DNA of 64,000 bases, taken from the NCBI RefSeq assembly GCF_002234675.1, contig NC_019868.2:19066743-19130742 (forward strand). The letters are read 5' to 3'. Shown here in pieces: positions 1 through 14,962 of the stretch. The notes under the pieces were generated by a model. The model had not been told where the DNA came from. It was given only the letters and a program-made list of their open reading frames with translations, and made no database searches. Source of the stretch: Oryzias latipes (Eukaryota > Chordata > Actinopteri > Beloniformes > Adrianichthyidae). Made by a program: the position numbers and the translations under genes. Within the stretch, counting starts at the first letter, position 1. Each line of letters opens with the position of its first letter.

Positions 1-508
1 GGACTTATTGACGATCACTTCAAATCTCTGGTCTTCCTGAGACGGATGGCTCACTCAACCCGTTCCTGTGAGAAATGTGACATTGCTCCTAAAGAATGTG
101 ATTCCCTCTTTGTAGCTGTGAAAAGCCCCACTGAGTGTGAGAGTAATGCATGCACCCTGCATGAGATCCCACCTTCTCTGCCAAGCCCAGCAGTTAGACC
201 TGAAAATTGGTTGAATCTTGATTGGAAAAACGGAAATTGTAAAGTAAAATAAACTGTTTTTGATCTCAAACAAGCCGACCTCACGTCAGCCATGGCTCCA
301 AATCTGTGAGAGGACAAATTTGGAGTTTAGTGCCAGAAGTCTGAATGTTTCAAGGACAACAATGGCTGCTCTCTCAGTACGTGCGTCAGGCTGCACTTTG
401 ATGTGTCAGCCTTACATACCTGGCTGACATAAGAAAAAGCTGATACCCGGACTACTAAAAACTATAAAATGCGCATAAGCATATTCATTGGCTCTGGGGA
501 AAAGAATT
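1..508. other. Left-edge intergenic DNA
   Basis: No gene could be supported. A plus-strand frame stays open from base 1 to a stop near 252, but its translation matches no family I recognise. It shows no domain pattern and no convincing splice acceptor, so it may be chance or the tail of an exon that starts before the window. The rest is AT-rich. Confidence 0.4.
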
Positions 509-1071
509 TATTTGGTGTTTTTAATATGTTCTTTTAGCATTTCCCTGATGATTAAGAACATATTAAAAAGAAAATTAAGCCTAAAATTGTATTTCTGAGT
601 ATTTCTTTATTCAAATTGTTGTAAATCAGGAGCAGATGAAAAAATTGCACCTAAGTAGGTGCTCCTTGCTCCGCTCCATTCTGATAAATCCACTTGCAGA
701 CAAATAGATCCATATATGTCTTTGTTTTGCTCATCTGAGCTGGCATCTGGCTCATAACTGTACCACGGGATAGCTCCAATATTTTTCTCTATTTTCGTTG
801 CACCAGTAATGTGAGGTTGGGGGTGTTAGGGGCTGTAAGCTAGCGGGAGAGAGAGTAAACAAAAGGATGATGGAAGTAAAGGCAGCCCCAACAGTCCCAC
901 CCAAAACTCAGAGGCACATGTCTGATGAACTACTGCTGCTCTACAAAAACAATCGCCTAGAAAACACTGAGGTTTTTTTTTTATTTGCCTAAAAATGGCA
1001 TAATCATAATTAAAAGACCAACAGGAACGCTTTGAAAGTTGATCAAAAGTTGATTGGAGTGGGACTTTAAC
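509..1071 (+). repeat. Unclassified interspersed repeat, copy A
   Basis: This stretch aligns by eye along most of its length with 10103-10722 in the same orientation. Shared landmarks in the same order are a GTGTTTTTAAyATGTT start, GCTCCGCTCCATTCTGAT, CATCTGGCTC, GGGGCTGTAAGCTA and a GAACGCTTTGAAA block near the end. The copies differ by many substitutions and by indels of up to about 50 bases, so this is an old dispersed repeat. I saw no long reading frame, no clear terminal inverted repeats and no target duplication, so the class is unknown. Confidence 0.8.
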
Positions 1072-1493
1072 ATCAGACAATTTTTAAAAATTGAAAATTT
1101 GCCTTAAATATAAGAAGTGTGAAATTATTTATTTTGACTTTCAGTGTTTAATCTCATTTGCATGACGGCTGCAGAAACATCTTTACCTTCAGAATCCTTA
1201 ATGTTCGCGTGAAAACCCAGCGTTAGTGTCGCCATATCTCTTCCCCCTTGCACTTCCTGCTGCATGCAATCAAATACACAGATTTTTTTTCTGAGGAAAA
1301 AAAAAGGTTAAACTGCACCATCTATAAAGTTCACAGTTTCTGGATGTCTGCAATGTACAAATTCTGTCTTGGTATGGTCTTCCCACTTCTTTAGATATAG
1401 CTGCAAATTAAGCAACACATCTGTGTGACTTTATGCTTTCAAGACTGCAAGCGGGAAAGTCAAAGTCAGAATTGTTTAGGTCCCAAACCTATC
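1072..1493. other. Intergenic, nothing recognised
   Basis: AT-rich sequence between the repeat copy and the left target duplication of the hAT element. Nothing coding or repetitive was recognised apart from short A and T runs near 1286-1307. Confidence 0.5.
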
Positions 1494-1799
1494 TTGTAAA
1501 GCAGGGGTGGCGAACATGTTTGACACCAAGAGCTGAGTTTTTTCACTGTGAGAGTCGAAGAGCCACACCACACACTGACCTGCCAAGACGTACACACAAA
1601 CACGTAATTAAAGCCGTATTGTTTTCCATAACACACTCCTCTCCCTACAACACAACAGCACGTATTGTACTTGTGTTTATTTCAAGGAAAGTGTACACCC
1701 TCAATCTACACATCAAATGCAGCTTAGCCAGAGTTAACACAGCGACTACCCTGGAGGTCAGATACCCCCTCCACACACACAGGCACCTCTCTCTCATCT

Positions 1800-1834
<35 letters not shown>

Positions 1835-1861
1835 ACACACACACACACACACACCCACACA

Positions 1862-1916
<55 letters not shown>

Positions 1917-3693
1917 TCTCTCTCTCTCTCTGACACACACAACTATTCAGTGACGTGCAGTGAGGTTGATGGCTGGTGAGGCACTGACTCCTCTGAAGTC
2001 AGATTTACGATGATGAAAAATGAATATTTCACCATTCATCCATCAGCATTTAACTGGTAATTCTTTGTATCTCAATATTCCTCTTTCAATGAACCTTAAA
2101 TCAACAAATATGCAAACATGTGGACAGAGCATCCTTCTGGTGTCTAAGTATTTCATATTCACAATGAACACATTAGATACATTACATTTCACTTGTGTGT
2201 GGCATAAATTAAATTTAACCTTCAGTTCAACAAATTCACTTTATAACTCTTTGTTTTATTAATTTGATAATTGACTTTGTGCATGTAAAGCTGTTATTTG
2301 ATGGAATGTTACAATATTATAACAACTCAGTCTGTATATTACTGTAACAGCTTAACATGCATTGAGCTGCCAAGCACCTGGCTGTGCTGGTAACAGCCCA
2401 TGTCCCAACTTTCTAGTGTTGGAACCCAACAATTAGAACACACTCACAAATTGCCAAACAGCATGGAAGTCACTTCTGCTCACAGCCCCCTCACTCATGG
2501 TTTTACACCCAAGATTCCCCACATCCCATGAGTCTTAGGGGCTGAAGGCGGGGCTAACCCCCAGGTCGCCACACTATTCACACAAGAATGCTCAGTCAAG
2601 TGTGTTTTCCAAACTACATCTCAGAATTTTTTACCTTGCTAGAGTGATGGGATGATGATCTCAGTGGGATTTCTGGCATCTCTTGTTTCTAGTAATCCTC
2701 TGCAGATCAGGTTTATATTCTGTTGTAACCTCTCTGAGCAGTTCCTGTACGTGTTGGTCAGAACGGACCGATGCCTTAAATTCACGTGTTTTAAGGTAAT
2801 AAACAGGGACTCACAGACATATATTTAGGAGAACGTCGACAGCAGCTTGAGAGCGGCTCTTTTACACACGGGTATTTTTCCGTTCTCCAAAACGTAACAG
2901 GGCCTTCTGTCAAAAGAGATTTCAGCTCAATCATCTCCAGTTCGCTCGCTGCCTCATCAGTGACAAGCGGGGATCTCAGGCAGGCTCTGCATTAAAGGAT
3001 CGATGAGAAAAGTGATCTGTGGCCGTTTCTGCTGCAGGTCCTCAAACCGCAAAGTAAAGTTTCCGTCCAGCAAGCAGCGTCACGTTCTGCGCTTTACTCA
3101 TTTGGATTGCAGTCTTCTGCTGTGAGTTCAAAGAAGTAAAGACACGTGGGATGATTGCCCTTTTGAACGTGCTCTTTGAAAAGCTTCAATTTGTTAATAA
3201 AGGAGACAATTTGTGTCAGATCAGGAAGAGTTTAATTTTCTCCAGGATACTTTTTGTTCTTTTCTGCCCTGAGCAATTTTACTGCTTCCAAAAGCTCATA
3301 ATAATAAACATAGAGACTTGCCATTCCGTTCAGTAAAAAAGTAAGAATCTTCCCATTCTTCCAGAAACGTCCTGTGTTTATCTTTATACTCTGAGTTTCG
3401 CCATTTAGACCATTAGGGTAACGGTCTGCACGCACATCAAATGTTTACTTATTTTTTTCCGGCATTGAGCGTAACCCGCGCAAATGATTGGCGGTCACTT
3501 ATGTGTCGGGAGCAGCATCAAAACACACACTGCCAAATTACTTTTATTATTATTTATTTTTAAGACCCTCTGATGGATTTGAGTGTGGTTTAAGAGGGAA
3601 AAAACTACGAAATGAGGCACAGTATAGAAAATATGATGAGACGCAAAGAGCCGCATGCTTGTTGGTCGCGTGTTCGCCACCCCTGTTGTAAAG
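1494..3693 (-). mobile_element. Degenerate hAT transposon with target duplication
   Basis: The element occupies 1502-3685. Its ends are inverted copies of CAGGGGTGGCGAAC, and it is flanked by perfect 8-bp direct repeats TTGTAAAG at 1494-1501 and 3686-3693, the hAT signature. The minus strand carries shattered transposase remnants. Around 3380-3300 one frame reads FLEEWEDSYFFTERNGKSLC, resembling the N-terminal zinc-finger region of ZBED5/GTF2IRD2-type hAT transposases. Around 2950-2760 another frame begins ELEMIELKS and continues like the C-terminal region of the same family. The middle is missing and several frames are broken, so this copy is internally deleted and non-autonomous. A CA/CT microsatellite lies inside it. 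Confidence 0.88.
1803..1931. repeat. Compound CA/CT microsatellite
   Basis: About 60 bases of (CA)n with two CCC interruptions run directly into about 67 bases of (CT)n with one interruption. The tract lies inside the degenerate hAT element. It produces spurious long open frames on both strands. Confidence 0.97.
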
Positions 3694-6600
3694 ACATTAA
3701 AACACAGAAATACATGCTTTAGTAACTTCTAATTAGGAATATCAATGGATTTTGAGTGTGTGTTTTAGTGGAACAAATAAAGAAACAAAATGCAAAACTT
3801 GATGGCCAGATAAAAAAAAATTAGGCAACCTTTAATTTCAGATCCTCATTATGACTAAAATGTGATGAAAGAAAGTGTTGAAAGAATAATCTCTTAGAAT
3901 TAATGGTTTTAGAATATTTTCAATAAATATCTGAAACAGCAGATTCTGTCAGAACAACTAAGGAAATGTTCATTAATGGAGGATTAAAAGGACAAACTAA
4001 AACGTCTGCGCCATAAAAGTAAATGAAATCTTCAGAAAGACATGAAAATGTCAACAGCAAAGAAACGTTCTCTATATTCTTGCTTTCCAAATGAATTAAC
4101 TTTATTATATAGATATATTTTTGAGAGCAGCTGCAGAGATTTTCGACAAACTGAAAACAGGATTTCTAGTAAAGAGCAAATCCTGTGAGGCACAGAGGTG
4201 GCGTTATCATGATTTGGGCAAGGTGGGAAGTAATTTATTTAAGGGGAAATGCATCCAATTTTCAAAAAGCCTCAATAAATCTGACAGACTCCTGAAATTG
4301 CTTCCCCCGGTCTCAGACAAATGGTTCAGTTTGTAATACTTGTGTTATTCTGAACAAGAAATGTTGAAATATAAACATAATATGCATAATCTCTAAAAGA
4401 AAATCGTGATAAATGTGAAAGGAGGGTGGATTTTACAATTAGAGAATGTGCTTGTAGGGCCTACAACTTGTTTGCTTTGACACTTTTTAAATTTTTTATT
4501 TTTTCATCCATATGTAAATACTCCAACTATATCAATTTCACATATTCTTATGCAGGTCAGTTGATAAGTTTGTCCTTTCTTTTTTTAAATGAAAAAATAC
4601 AACCAGACACATGTTTATAATTCTGCTTACAAATGTTGCAGAAAATGTTTGAAAAATATTTTTAGTAGTACTTCACTGCTGCACAAAGTATTTGGAAGTA
4701 TTAATTCCACTGTGCTTGTTGTGTTTATGCTTTGCTTTGAAAAGCACAATATAGAGTTCTGAGATGGAGTGAGGGCAGCATCAATAATTCTTCCATAACA
4801 TGAAACCTCTAACTCACAGGATGCATGCATTCACATAACCCTCACTTAGCTCTCTGCACAGCCCACAATGATTATTTTACCACATTAAGGCAGCTTTGTA
4901 ATGACACTGGAGCACATGAAGGACACCTGCTGACTTGATGAATCACACGCTCCCGAAGAGGGGAAGAGCCCAGCGTAGATGGAGATGCCATTAGAGACTC
5001 CAACCCAATTAGAAATGTAAAGCGTCTGCACACAGATGCAAAGCAGGCGAGGACGCAGAGCGCATCTCTCCTCGGGTACGTGGCGGAGGCACATTAAACC
5101 TTTTTTTGTGAAAAAGCTGCTCAGTGTTTTTTTTCATTGCAATCACATTTCCTGTTTTCTTTATCACGTTTGCGCTTCTTCCGCACTTCCTCTTTTCATG
5201 GGCAGCGGGGGAAGATTTGTCGTCAGTGTTTTTTTGTTGTTTTGTTTTCCCCTCGCTCCTCTGTAGTTTTGTTTCTGATCAGCACATGACAGGAACAGGA
5301 AAAGAGCAACCTTGTACAAATAAATAGGTTGTTTCGCAGAGTGTCAGTTGTGGCACAAAGGAAGCGGTGGAGGAGTTCAGAAGGGAAGACTGAGGATTTC
5401 TCAGACACAAAAGTAAAAATGACTTTCATTTTTATTTAGAGCTGCAAATTTGCTGCAAGTCACAGTTCAAACAAAATCCCAAAGCATTTAATGGACACAG
5501 AAAATACAGAGAACATGCTTTGGTCACATGCTATCTGTAAAGGCCAAAGCTGCTACTGAGACTATCTACTTAGAACTGGAAGGCCACACAGGCCATCCAG
5601 TAGGTTTGACTTCAAAAAAACTCTCTCATGCTTTAAAAAAAGAGGAAGAAATGACATTTCCTTTGTCATGTAGAGACAAGGCCAGGCCAAAGGCAAGGCG
5701 ACTGACTGACTGGCAGCTCGGCTTTGATTTTATTGTTACTACCGAGGAGGATGACATCCACCTCGTCCCTGTCCTCTCAAAAACTGGAGGGGAGAGGCCT
5801 CCAACATCCTGCCAGAGAAGGGGTACACAATTAAGGATGCAGCAACAAGCCATCTGGGCCAGTTTCCTATGTTTAAAGACTCAGTCCCTGACTAAACCTT
5901 CCTGTACCTGCCTCAAAAGCCCACCGGACAGCTCCAGCTCTTCCTCTGTGGCCATCCACTTTTTTTTGTTTTTGCTCGTCATCATTTTTAGTGAGAAATT
6001 GCTTCCTTTGCTGAGAAGGGAACCCAGCACACTCTGGGTAACTGCTTCACTACAAAGTCCAAAGCGCCCTTCTTAGGGACCAAAGCCAGGTCTGCTTTGC
6101 TGCGGCCAATCAGAGGGAAAGCCCACCATGTCTGAGCGTGTTCTGTCATTCCAGATGATTCAGACCACAAACAGGGGGCTGTGTTGGATCTCCTTGTGGG
6201 TAACATCTAACCTGATGTAGAAAACAAAGGCAAAGTAGGGAGTGCCAGGTCAACTATTATGGTGCTGAATGCCTGAAGGGAGGAAAGCTGACAATTTCCT
6301 CAGGATTTGAAAATGGAGTCTTTCCCATGAACCTGAAGTGACCTCCAAAGTTTAGTAAGAGGTATCGGCGACCTGTGACATGCACTCGCCAGTCACAAAC
6401 TTTTGCCCCGCATCACAGCCTGAGGCTGAGCAGCAGCTTCACAGTCACAGTGGTGGTTCTTTCGAAACAGATAAGTTCTCTACGTGATGCTTGTTTCTAA
6501 GCAACAGGAGTACTTTTGAGTGTTGTAATAACATAATAGCCAACATGTCCCAGGTTTTGGCTTCAGATCAGTATCTTCTCTCCAGGCACTATTTCCTTTA

Positions 6601-7990
6601 AATGTCTTTTCAGAGAATACCACTGATGGAGACACTGATCTAAATAGTGAATTGTTAAATTCTATATTACTGCAGCTAATGCCTCAGATTTCTACTCAGA
6701 TTTTTCCTACAAACTTTAAGTTTTTAGGCTTGGATGAATCATAGTTTACATATCTTTAAACTCAGCAAAAGCAACATATCTTATTCATAACCTAAAAAAT
6801 ACTCAAATGATCATGTGATAATAAGGGATTGGACGTTGACTTCACACAGATGCCAAAATTCCCAATAAAAACAATGACATTGATTGTATAGTTAGAAAAT
6901 GTGTCATGATGAGACACAATAATCACACTATTACACTAGTTCTGTTTTGGCTGTTGATTGGGTAAAACTTTTATGAAGCCTTTTTTCCCCTGTTTTTCAT
7001 TTCAAAGAAGTTTTTTAAAATTTTTATTTTGTCTGTGAATAAGATGATTTTAGAAAAAAATAATGCTAAAGTTTCTCAAGTTTAAAACACATTCCAGTAA
7101 AATGTAACAAATCTGCCTTTCAGACAAAAGAAAAAGTTAAAAACTTAGATCATCTTGCAAGATTTGACCTATTAGTATTTAAAACAAGAACATTTAGAGG
7201 TTGATTCAATAGACTGACAAAATATAAAGGACAACAGGAACAAACTAAAGGACTGTACCAGACGCAAGTTTTACTTGGGAATAAATTGGTATGGTCCTTT
7301 TTTAAACACCTTGTAATATTTTTAAGATGTCTAAATTGGTGTTTTTTGCAGTCAAGAAATCTTATTTCAAAGGATGTTGATTACAAGGAGGCTGTACAAT
7401 TTCAACAACAGAAGTAACATAAGACATTTAAGAAAGCCTTCTTAAATATTCATGGATCCAGGATAGGACATAAGGGAATCCTGGTTTCTCCGAGCAGATT
7501 TAAACCAGAGAAATATGCTTTCTATAGGAGGAAATTTGCACGAGGAAAGAAACCTTCTGAAACCTTAACATTTACAACAGAGAAGACTATATGGATTTAA
7601 AAGAACATGGAATGAATAAGGTGTGCTAATTAAACTTTAAAATCTAGTTTATGTTTGAGGCTGTTTTAGAGAACATGAGGAACTGGAGCCAGAGCAGTTC
7701 ATTGAGCAAACACAAGGTGGCTTAGTCCGTAACAATTTACTCCATGGTAACGGGGTCTTACTTTACAACAAACTTAATTTACTCTGGAAAAGTCTGATTC
7801 CTTTTTTTCCTCCACACTTTAATGTTATTTAATCTCTGACAGCCAGTTCTGAATCTCCACATGAATGCTTGGGATCTTTTTTGTAAAACTGGATTCCTGC
7901 TGCTGTGTTTTTCTACACTGTTCCGGCGCCAGCCCTGCACTACTGGATGGAGAAAAGGCTTTTCTTTGGACTACAAGAACTTGAGGCAAA
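3694..7990. other. Gene-poor intergenic DNA
   Basis: A 4.3-kb AT-rich interval. The longest open frame (5528-6076, plus) lacks domain structure and family resemblance and has no believable splice context; I do not call it. No RNA gene, transposon end or tandem repeat stood out. Confidence 0.5.
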
Positions 7991-8368
7991 TACAGTGGTG
8001 GACAAAATTGTTGGTACCCCTCAGTTAAAGAAAGAAAGTCCACAATGCTCACTAAAATGACTTGAAATGTTCAAAAGTAACAATAAATTCAAATTTATTG
8101 AAAATTAAATAATCAAAATCAGCCATTACTTTTGAGTTGTAGATTAACAGCATTATTTAAAAAAAAAAAACTAATGAAATAGGGCTGGACAAAAATGATG
8201 GTACCTCCATAAAAGACTGAGAACTACTTGGGGGTCATGATGAACTCAGGTATGTCCTTTAATTGACATCACAGCTGTTTTCAAACCCTTAATGAGTCAG
8301 TCTGTCTATTTAAAGGGAGACAAATAGTCACGTTGCTGTTTGGTGAAAAGGTGTGTACCACACTGAAC

Positions 8369-9474
<1,106 letters not shown>

Positions 9475-9736
9475 AAAGGTTGTGCAACAAAATATTAAGT
9501 CATGGGAACTAACATTTTTGTCCAGCCCTATTTCATTAGTTTAGTAGTAGTTTAGTAGTAGTGTTTTTAAACACTTCTGTTAATCAACAACTCAAAAGTA
9601 ATGGCTGATTTTGATTATTTAGTTTTCTATAAATTTTAATTTATTGTTACTTTTGAACGTTTCAAGTCATTTCAGTAAGCATTGTGGACTTTTTTTCTTT
9701 AACTGAAGGGTACTAACAATTTCGTCCACCACTGTA

Positions 9737-10102
9737 CCATGAGAATCCCTTGTGTATTCACAAGAGCTGAACAATCATTGTCTGGAAGCCTAAATGTTCA
9801 TTTTATACGATATTGAAAGGCAAATAATACACCCTGATAAGCTAAGTGAAGACAATTGCATGCAAGTTAGCCGCTAGAAATCAATTAGCAAGCTTTTCAC
9901 AAAAAACAGTCATTTTAAAAGTTATTTATAAAAAACATTAAGCAGCAAGCATTAGCTGTGTCAAGTCATGAGCTGGTTTCTATTGTACTTTTTCTTTCTA
10001 ATGTACGTATATTGTTAAAAACAATTCACAAATATTAAAGAACAATTCATATGGCCTTGTGCTAAACTCTAAATGACCTGACCCACTCGCATAAAAATAA
10101 TC
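9737..10102. other. Intergenic, nothing recognised
   Basis: AT-rich DNA between the Tc1 element and the second copy of the unclassified repeat. No coding or repeat signal was recognised. Confidence 0.5.
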
Positions 10103-10722
10103 TTTTTTGTGTTTTTAACATGTTATTGTGGCATTTTTCTCATGATGGAGGACATCTGTAAAGAAAATTAAGATTAAAATTGCTTTTCTGCGTATATATT
10201 TATTCCCATCATTGTGAATCAGGGGCAGACAAAAAAAAGGCCATTGAAAAAAAGCATATTTCTGACATAGAAAATATACTGGGTGGACCACAAGCTCCCT
10301 GCTCCGCTCCATTCTGATTCTTCCACTTGCAGGCAATCAGATCCATGTTTCCTCGTCTGAGCTGACATCTGGCTCTAAAATGAACAGTTGGATAGCTGGA
10401 ATAGTGCTCACCATTTTTGTTGCCCCACTAATATTAATACTAATATTAATTAACACTAATATTAAGTTGGGGGTGTGAGGGGCTGTAAGCTAATGGGAGA
10501 GCTTGTAAACTGAGAGCTCTCAGCAATGGGGAGGGAAAAAGGGGGGGGGGGGTCTCCCCACCAACAACTCACAAGGGAATTTCTAATGAACTAATGCCAC
10601 TCTGCAGAAACTATGTCCTAGAAAACAACACAGGTCTTATGATTTTTGCCTAAAAACTGCATAATTCTAATTAAAAGAACGCTTTGAAAATAGAGCAAAA
10701 GATGATTGGAGATGACTTTAAT
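10103..10722 (+). repeat. Unclassified interspersed repeat, copy B
   Basis: Direct-orientation partner of 509-1071 (see copy A for shared landmarks). This copy has an extra segment near 10235-10285 (…GACATAGAAAATATACTGGG) and a small AATATTAAT expansion at 10430-10465. It also has a run of about a dozen G near 10540. The divergence suggests the two copies inserted independently. Confidence 0.8.
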
Positions 10723-13700
10723 CTGTGTTGAAGAAAATCAAGCTGTTACTGCATGTTTTAACATTAATTAATCAGGTTGGATGAGCCAAGGGCCTCCATT
10801 ATTTTGTTATAGGGCAAGTTTTTGTTAATACAAGAAAGAATAAATAAACATTTTTAAAATTAGAATTTTTTTATTTAAAATATTATAAAAAGATGTGTAA
10901 AGGTGATCATTTCACTGTAATGGAATCATCTTTGGTGGCACCTCTGCAAAATGTTCTTTCAGTAACAAATCAATATTCAAAAACAGACATTGGTATCTTA
11001 CTGAACTGGCAGCACTACTGCTTCTCTTTTTCTTCCAAAGCTGCTGTATCTCTTTTTCTTGCATACTTCTTGTGCTTCTTCCTTATGAATGCTGCACAGC
11101 TTTGTACTCAATTCTTTTAATTACATCTTCAAAAATCTTTTTTTTAAATTGCTTTGTGACATTTTTAAAAAAGTGGATGTTCTAACTAGGGTGCAGTTCA
11201 TTACTGATCCATACAAAAAAACAGAATAACATGGATTGATACCATTTGATTTCATTCAGGTATGCAGCCCTTCTAAAATAAAGAAAGCACTAAAGCCATT
11301 CTGTGATGACTTGACATGGTCTAACCCCCTATACCGATTTAGCTTTCACACAATAACAGGGACTTCCTAGATTAGTTCAGCGTTGTCCAAACATTCCAGA
11401 TCTTTGTGAACAAAGCCAAAGCTTCCAACTCAAATGGCCGAAATATCTCAGAAAAATAGGCCATCTTAGGGGTTATATGTTTTGTAAACAGAGGACGGCA
11501 TGCTGGAGGAAGATAAGCAGCAAGAAAATCAACAACAAGCAGTTAAATATCTGAGCAGTAGAGATCAAATCAGAGCTGTCCACAGGTCAGTGGAATAAGA
11601 ATAGATTGTGCAGGTTTATGGACTGTGCATCAGTTGTAGTTGAACCTTTTTTATGTGTTTTTTAAAGTCTAGCATAACATTTTGTGCTGAAATGTTATAA
11701 ATCAGATGCCAGAAAACATTTCTTTAACTGAAGTCAGTAAGTTTATCCACAAACCTTGCAGTCGTCATTTTCTATAGCCGGCAGTTATGCAAAAAATGAA
11801 TTCAAGTGTGGATTATTGGAATTTAACCAGGGTGTTTACTCCATTATAATGCTAATAGCTTTTGTCAATAGTGCTGCCTAAAAGCTTAAAGGTTCGGTCA
11901 AGAGGGTGCATAAAAATGTCAATGCAAAGAAAAGATGGATACAGAGAGTTTGGACAAAGCTTGCGAATGTTAACCTCCTAAAACTGTTTCCCCACTTTAC
12001 GTCTTTATATTGCTATTTCTATTTTTTTTTCTTTATTAGTAGCATTTTCTTTTGGCTGTACATCCATCTTTTGGAGGAACAGAACTAGAAGCCTAACAGT
12101 GCTTCAATCTTTAACAAAAATGGCCTATTTTGAGATTATTCCCATTTCGTTGGATAGTTCTCCACTTTAATACCCTGCAGTTGGCCAGTGAACCTCTTGG
12201 TCATTTTGTAATCAGGCGGGACCCTGTTTGAGAGGGAAATTACAAGTTCTTGAAAATCTGAATTCACAAGTGTATTAAAGGGCATTAAAAAAAACAGCCA
12301 ATCTATCTATAGCAGGCCACTAGCATGGGGTTATTTTGCTTGAGGCACAATTCTGTGCTGTTCGTCTGCAGTTCATAAGAAAATATTTGGTAATTGATAA
12401 ATTGCACACATAAACTGGCCAAAGTATTCCTTTTACTGGTAGCTAAAAGTTACTGTGGCTAGATGATAGGATTATAAAAATGATTTGCATAAGCACTTTT
12501 ACAGAATTTAGTCCCATAAAACTTAGTAACATGAAGAGACGGTGCAGTAAAAGCCCATTTGTTTGTCTTGTTCTGCCTTTATTACATGCTGAATTAGAAT
12601 TATTCATAATGGCCTTGTTGATATCTGTCACACTTGCAAAACAATTTTCACCCCCAATTATGCTTTTTTATTTTTCATACCAGTTCGGTCGTTTTCTTTG
12701 CTCTAATTAATTTTATTTATTCAACTGCCTGTTTTCAGGGCCTTTTTTCTGCTCATTTCGAGTCGTTAGGGATATTTTTTGCCGCTCCAGCTTCCAAACT
12801 CTGTGTGGTTTTAGTTCTGCAACTTCTTTCTCGTAATATTGATTTTCATGGGGCTCTTACCATCAAGCTTTCATTAATGTATCGATTTTAGTGTTGCAGC
12901 AAAAATATTTTCTGAATAAAAATAACTGTTTTATCAAAATGAAACCGCAGTGTCTGCTGCTGAAATGTATCTGAAATTTTTTTATTTTTAGTAAGAAAGT
13001 AATATTTATAGTTTGCTAGTAGCAGAGAGTCAACTTTTTACAAATATATTAATTTTATTGAAATAGGGCACTTCCAATTCCCAAGTTCTGAAATTAGGAT
13101 GACTTCAAGCTGGGATTGGAAACCACGGTGTGTTCAGAACACTGCACATGGTTTTCATCAATTACCAAACACTGACTTGGACACATATTTGACTTGAGCT
13201 TCAGATTCCTGGTGTTCAAATTAAAAAAAAAAGTGTATAACAACTGCAGCATGGCGTTTTGGCATGGTAAGAATGTAAGTGACCAGCCTTTCCAGTGCCC
13301 AAAGGGGGTTTGGTATGATATATTAACGACGAGTGAGGCACCGGATCCTTTATTTATTTGGATATTTCTGCAGAACACCTCCCACAGAAGCAGCAAAAGC
13401 AGCAGCAGCAGCATTCCTCCATCACTGGCGCCAGTTAAAACAAGATATTCAGAGAGAGGCACCATGCGTCCACCCCTCAAAGTCCCCAGGTTCAGCTCTG
13501 AGATCAACATTGACAGTAGGGCACCATTGTGTGCAAGTCAACATCAACAAAGTGAAGGCATGTGTGCCGAAAGCACTTCCAAAATAAATCAAATATAAAA
13601 GTCAACCGCTGGCTAATCACTTTGCAACAAAAACAACAACATGATGCAAACTGACTTAGACTAATAGCACACCAACGTTTCTCTTAAAAAGCACCACATT

Positions 13701-14642
13701 CTTACATATCTGTGATAAACGTCTTAAAACAGCCCTAATTCAAAGCAGAGAATGACAGGGAGATAGGATGAAATCTTGCTGCTCTTTTAATGCAGCTGCT
13801 ACTTTTCAGCTGATATCCTCTCTCCACCTAATGACAGTGACTTCTGGGCTGGCAGGTCTCACTTTCATTAAAATAATGTGATTGTCATTATCATCATGCT
13901 TGCATCAGACAAAAAATGGGAAGGGAGGGGGGGAATTTTAATATTTGTAAAATTGGGGAGGATTCTTTTTTTTTTCAAATCATATTTGATCTTTGAGAAA
14001 TAATCTGGCCCATATTAGCAGACTCAAAGCAGTACGCATGGTTTGAATATGAGTTTGATATCCTGTATGGGCTAGGAAATGCCTCCAGGACCCTTTTGGT
14101 TTTTATTCCGTCTTTTATGTTTTTTAACGGGCTGACAAAGATGGATGCTGTCTGAGCTAATAGGCTAGTCCAATGTGGGGTCTGATCCAGGTATTTCATA
14201 CATCCCCTGTTTGATTTTGAATCTAAAAAACCCCACAACAGTTGGCGATTACATTTTTGAGCTATAGGAGATGTGACAAACCATCGTTTGGCTTTGATTT
14301 TGACATGACTGACTCTCGGGCCTTGTTTTGAATGTATGAGTTCCAGCCGGCGTGGCGGCCCAGCAGTGCTGATGAAAGAGGCCAGATTTATGATCAGGAC
14401 AACCATATGGTGACCGCTCCCCAGCAGGGCAAGTCTCTGCTTTTATGAACAGCTGTTCAGCAACAATCAGGGATGGAGAACTCCAACATGTACATGCTGG
14501 AAACAAACAGACTCTAGCAGAAAAGTCAACCATGGGGGTTTTCTTCATTTTTTCATAACATTCATATATGGAAGTTAGTCTGTTTTGTCACTTGAACTTA
14601 CATGAGTGCATTTCTTTTTTTCCCCTCCTTGCATTAAAAGCA
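10723..14642. other. Gene-poor intergenic DNA
   Basis: About 3.9 kb of AT-rich sequence up to the Tol2 target site. Open frames near 13094-13598 and 13975-14406 show no recognisable family and no supporting splice signals. No repeat with clear ends was found. Confidence 0.5.
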
Positions 14643-14962
14643 TCATTAATCAGAGGTGTAAAAAGTACTCAAAAATTTTACTCAAGTGAAAGTACAAGTA
14701 CTTAGGGAAAATTTTACTCAATTAAAAGTAAAAGTATCTGGCTAGAATCTTACTTGAGTAAAAGTAAAAAAGTACTCCATTAAAATTGTACTTGAGTATT
14801 AAGGAAGTAAAAGTAAAAGCAAGAAAGAAAACTAGAGATTCTTGTTTAAGCTTTTAATCTCAAAAAACATTAAATGAAATGCATACAAGGTTTTATCCTG
14901 CTTTAGAACTGTTTGTATTTAATTATCAAACTATAAGACAGACAATCTAATGCCAGTACACG

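Noticed and set aside
1-252. Open plus-strand frame from the left edge
   Set aside because: No recognisable domain, no clear acceptor, and equally long shadows on the other strand. It may be chance; kept only as a note.
1433-1933. 166-residue plus-strand frame and its minus-strand shadow
   Set aside because: Both are driven by the CA/CT microsatellite inside a dead hAT element.
5528-6076. 182-residue plus-strand frame
   Set aside because: No homology that I recognise, unstructured composition, no promoter or splice context, and overlapping frames on the other strand.
13094-13598. Frames on both strands with Leu-rich or Ser-rich runs
   Set aside because: The Leu and Ser runs come from a short AGC/CTG-type tract near 13390-13415. 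No family match.
13975-14548. Overlapping minus-strand frames near the Tol2 insertion
   Set aside because: No recognisable domain or splice logic; not continued on either side.
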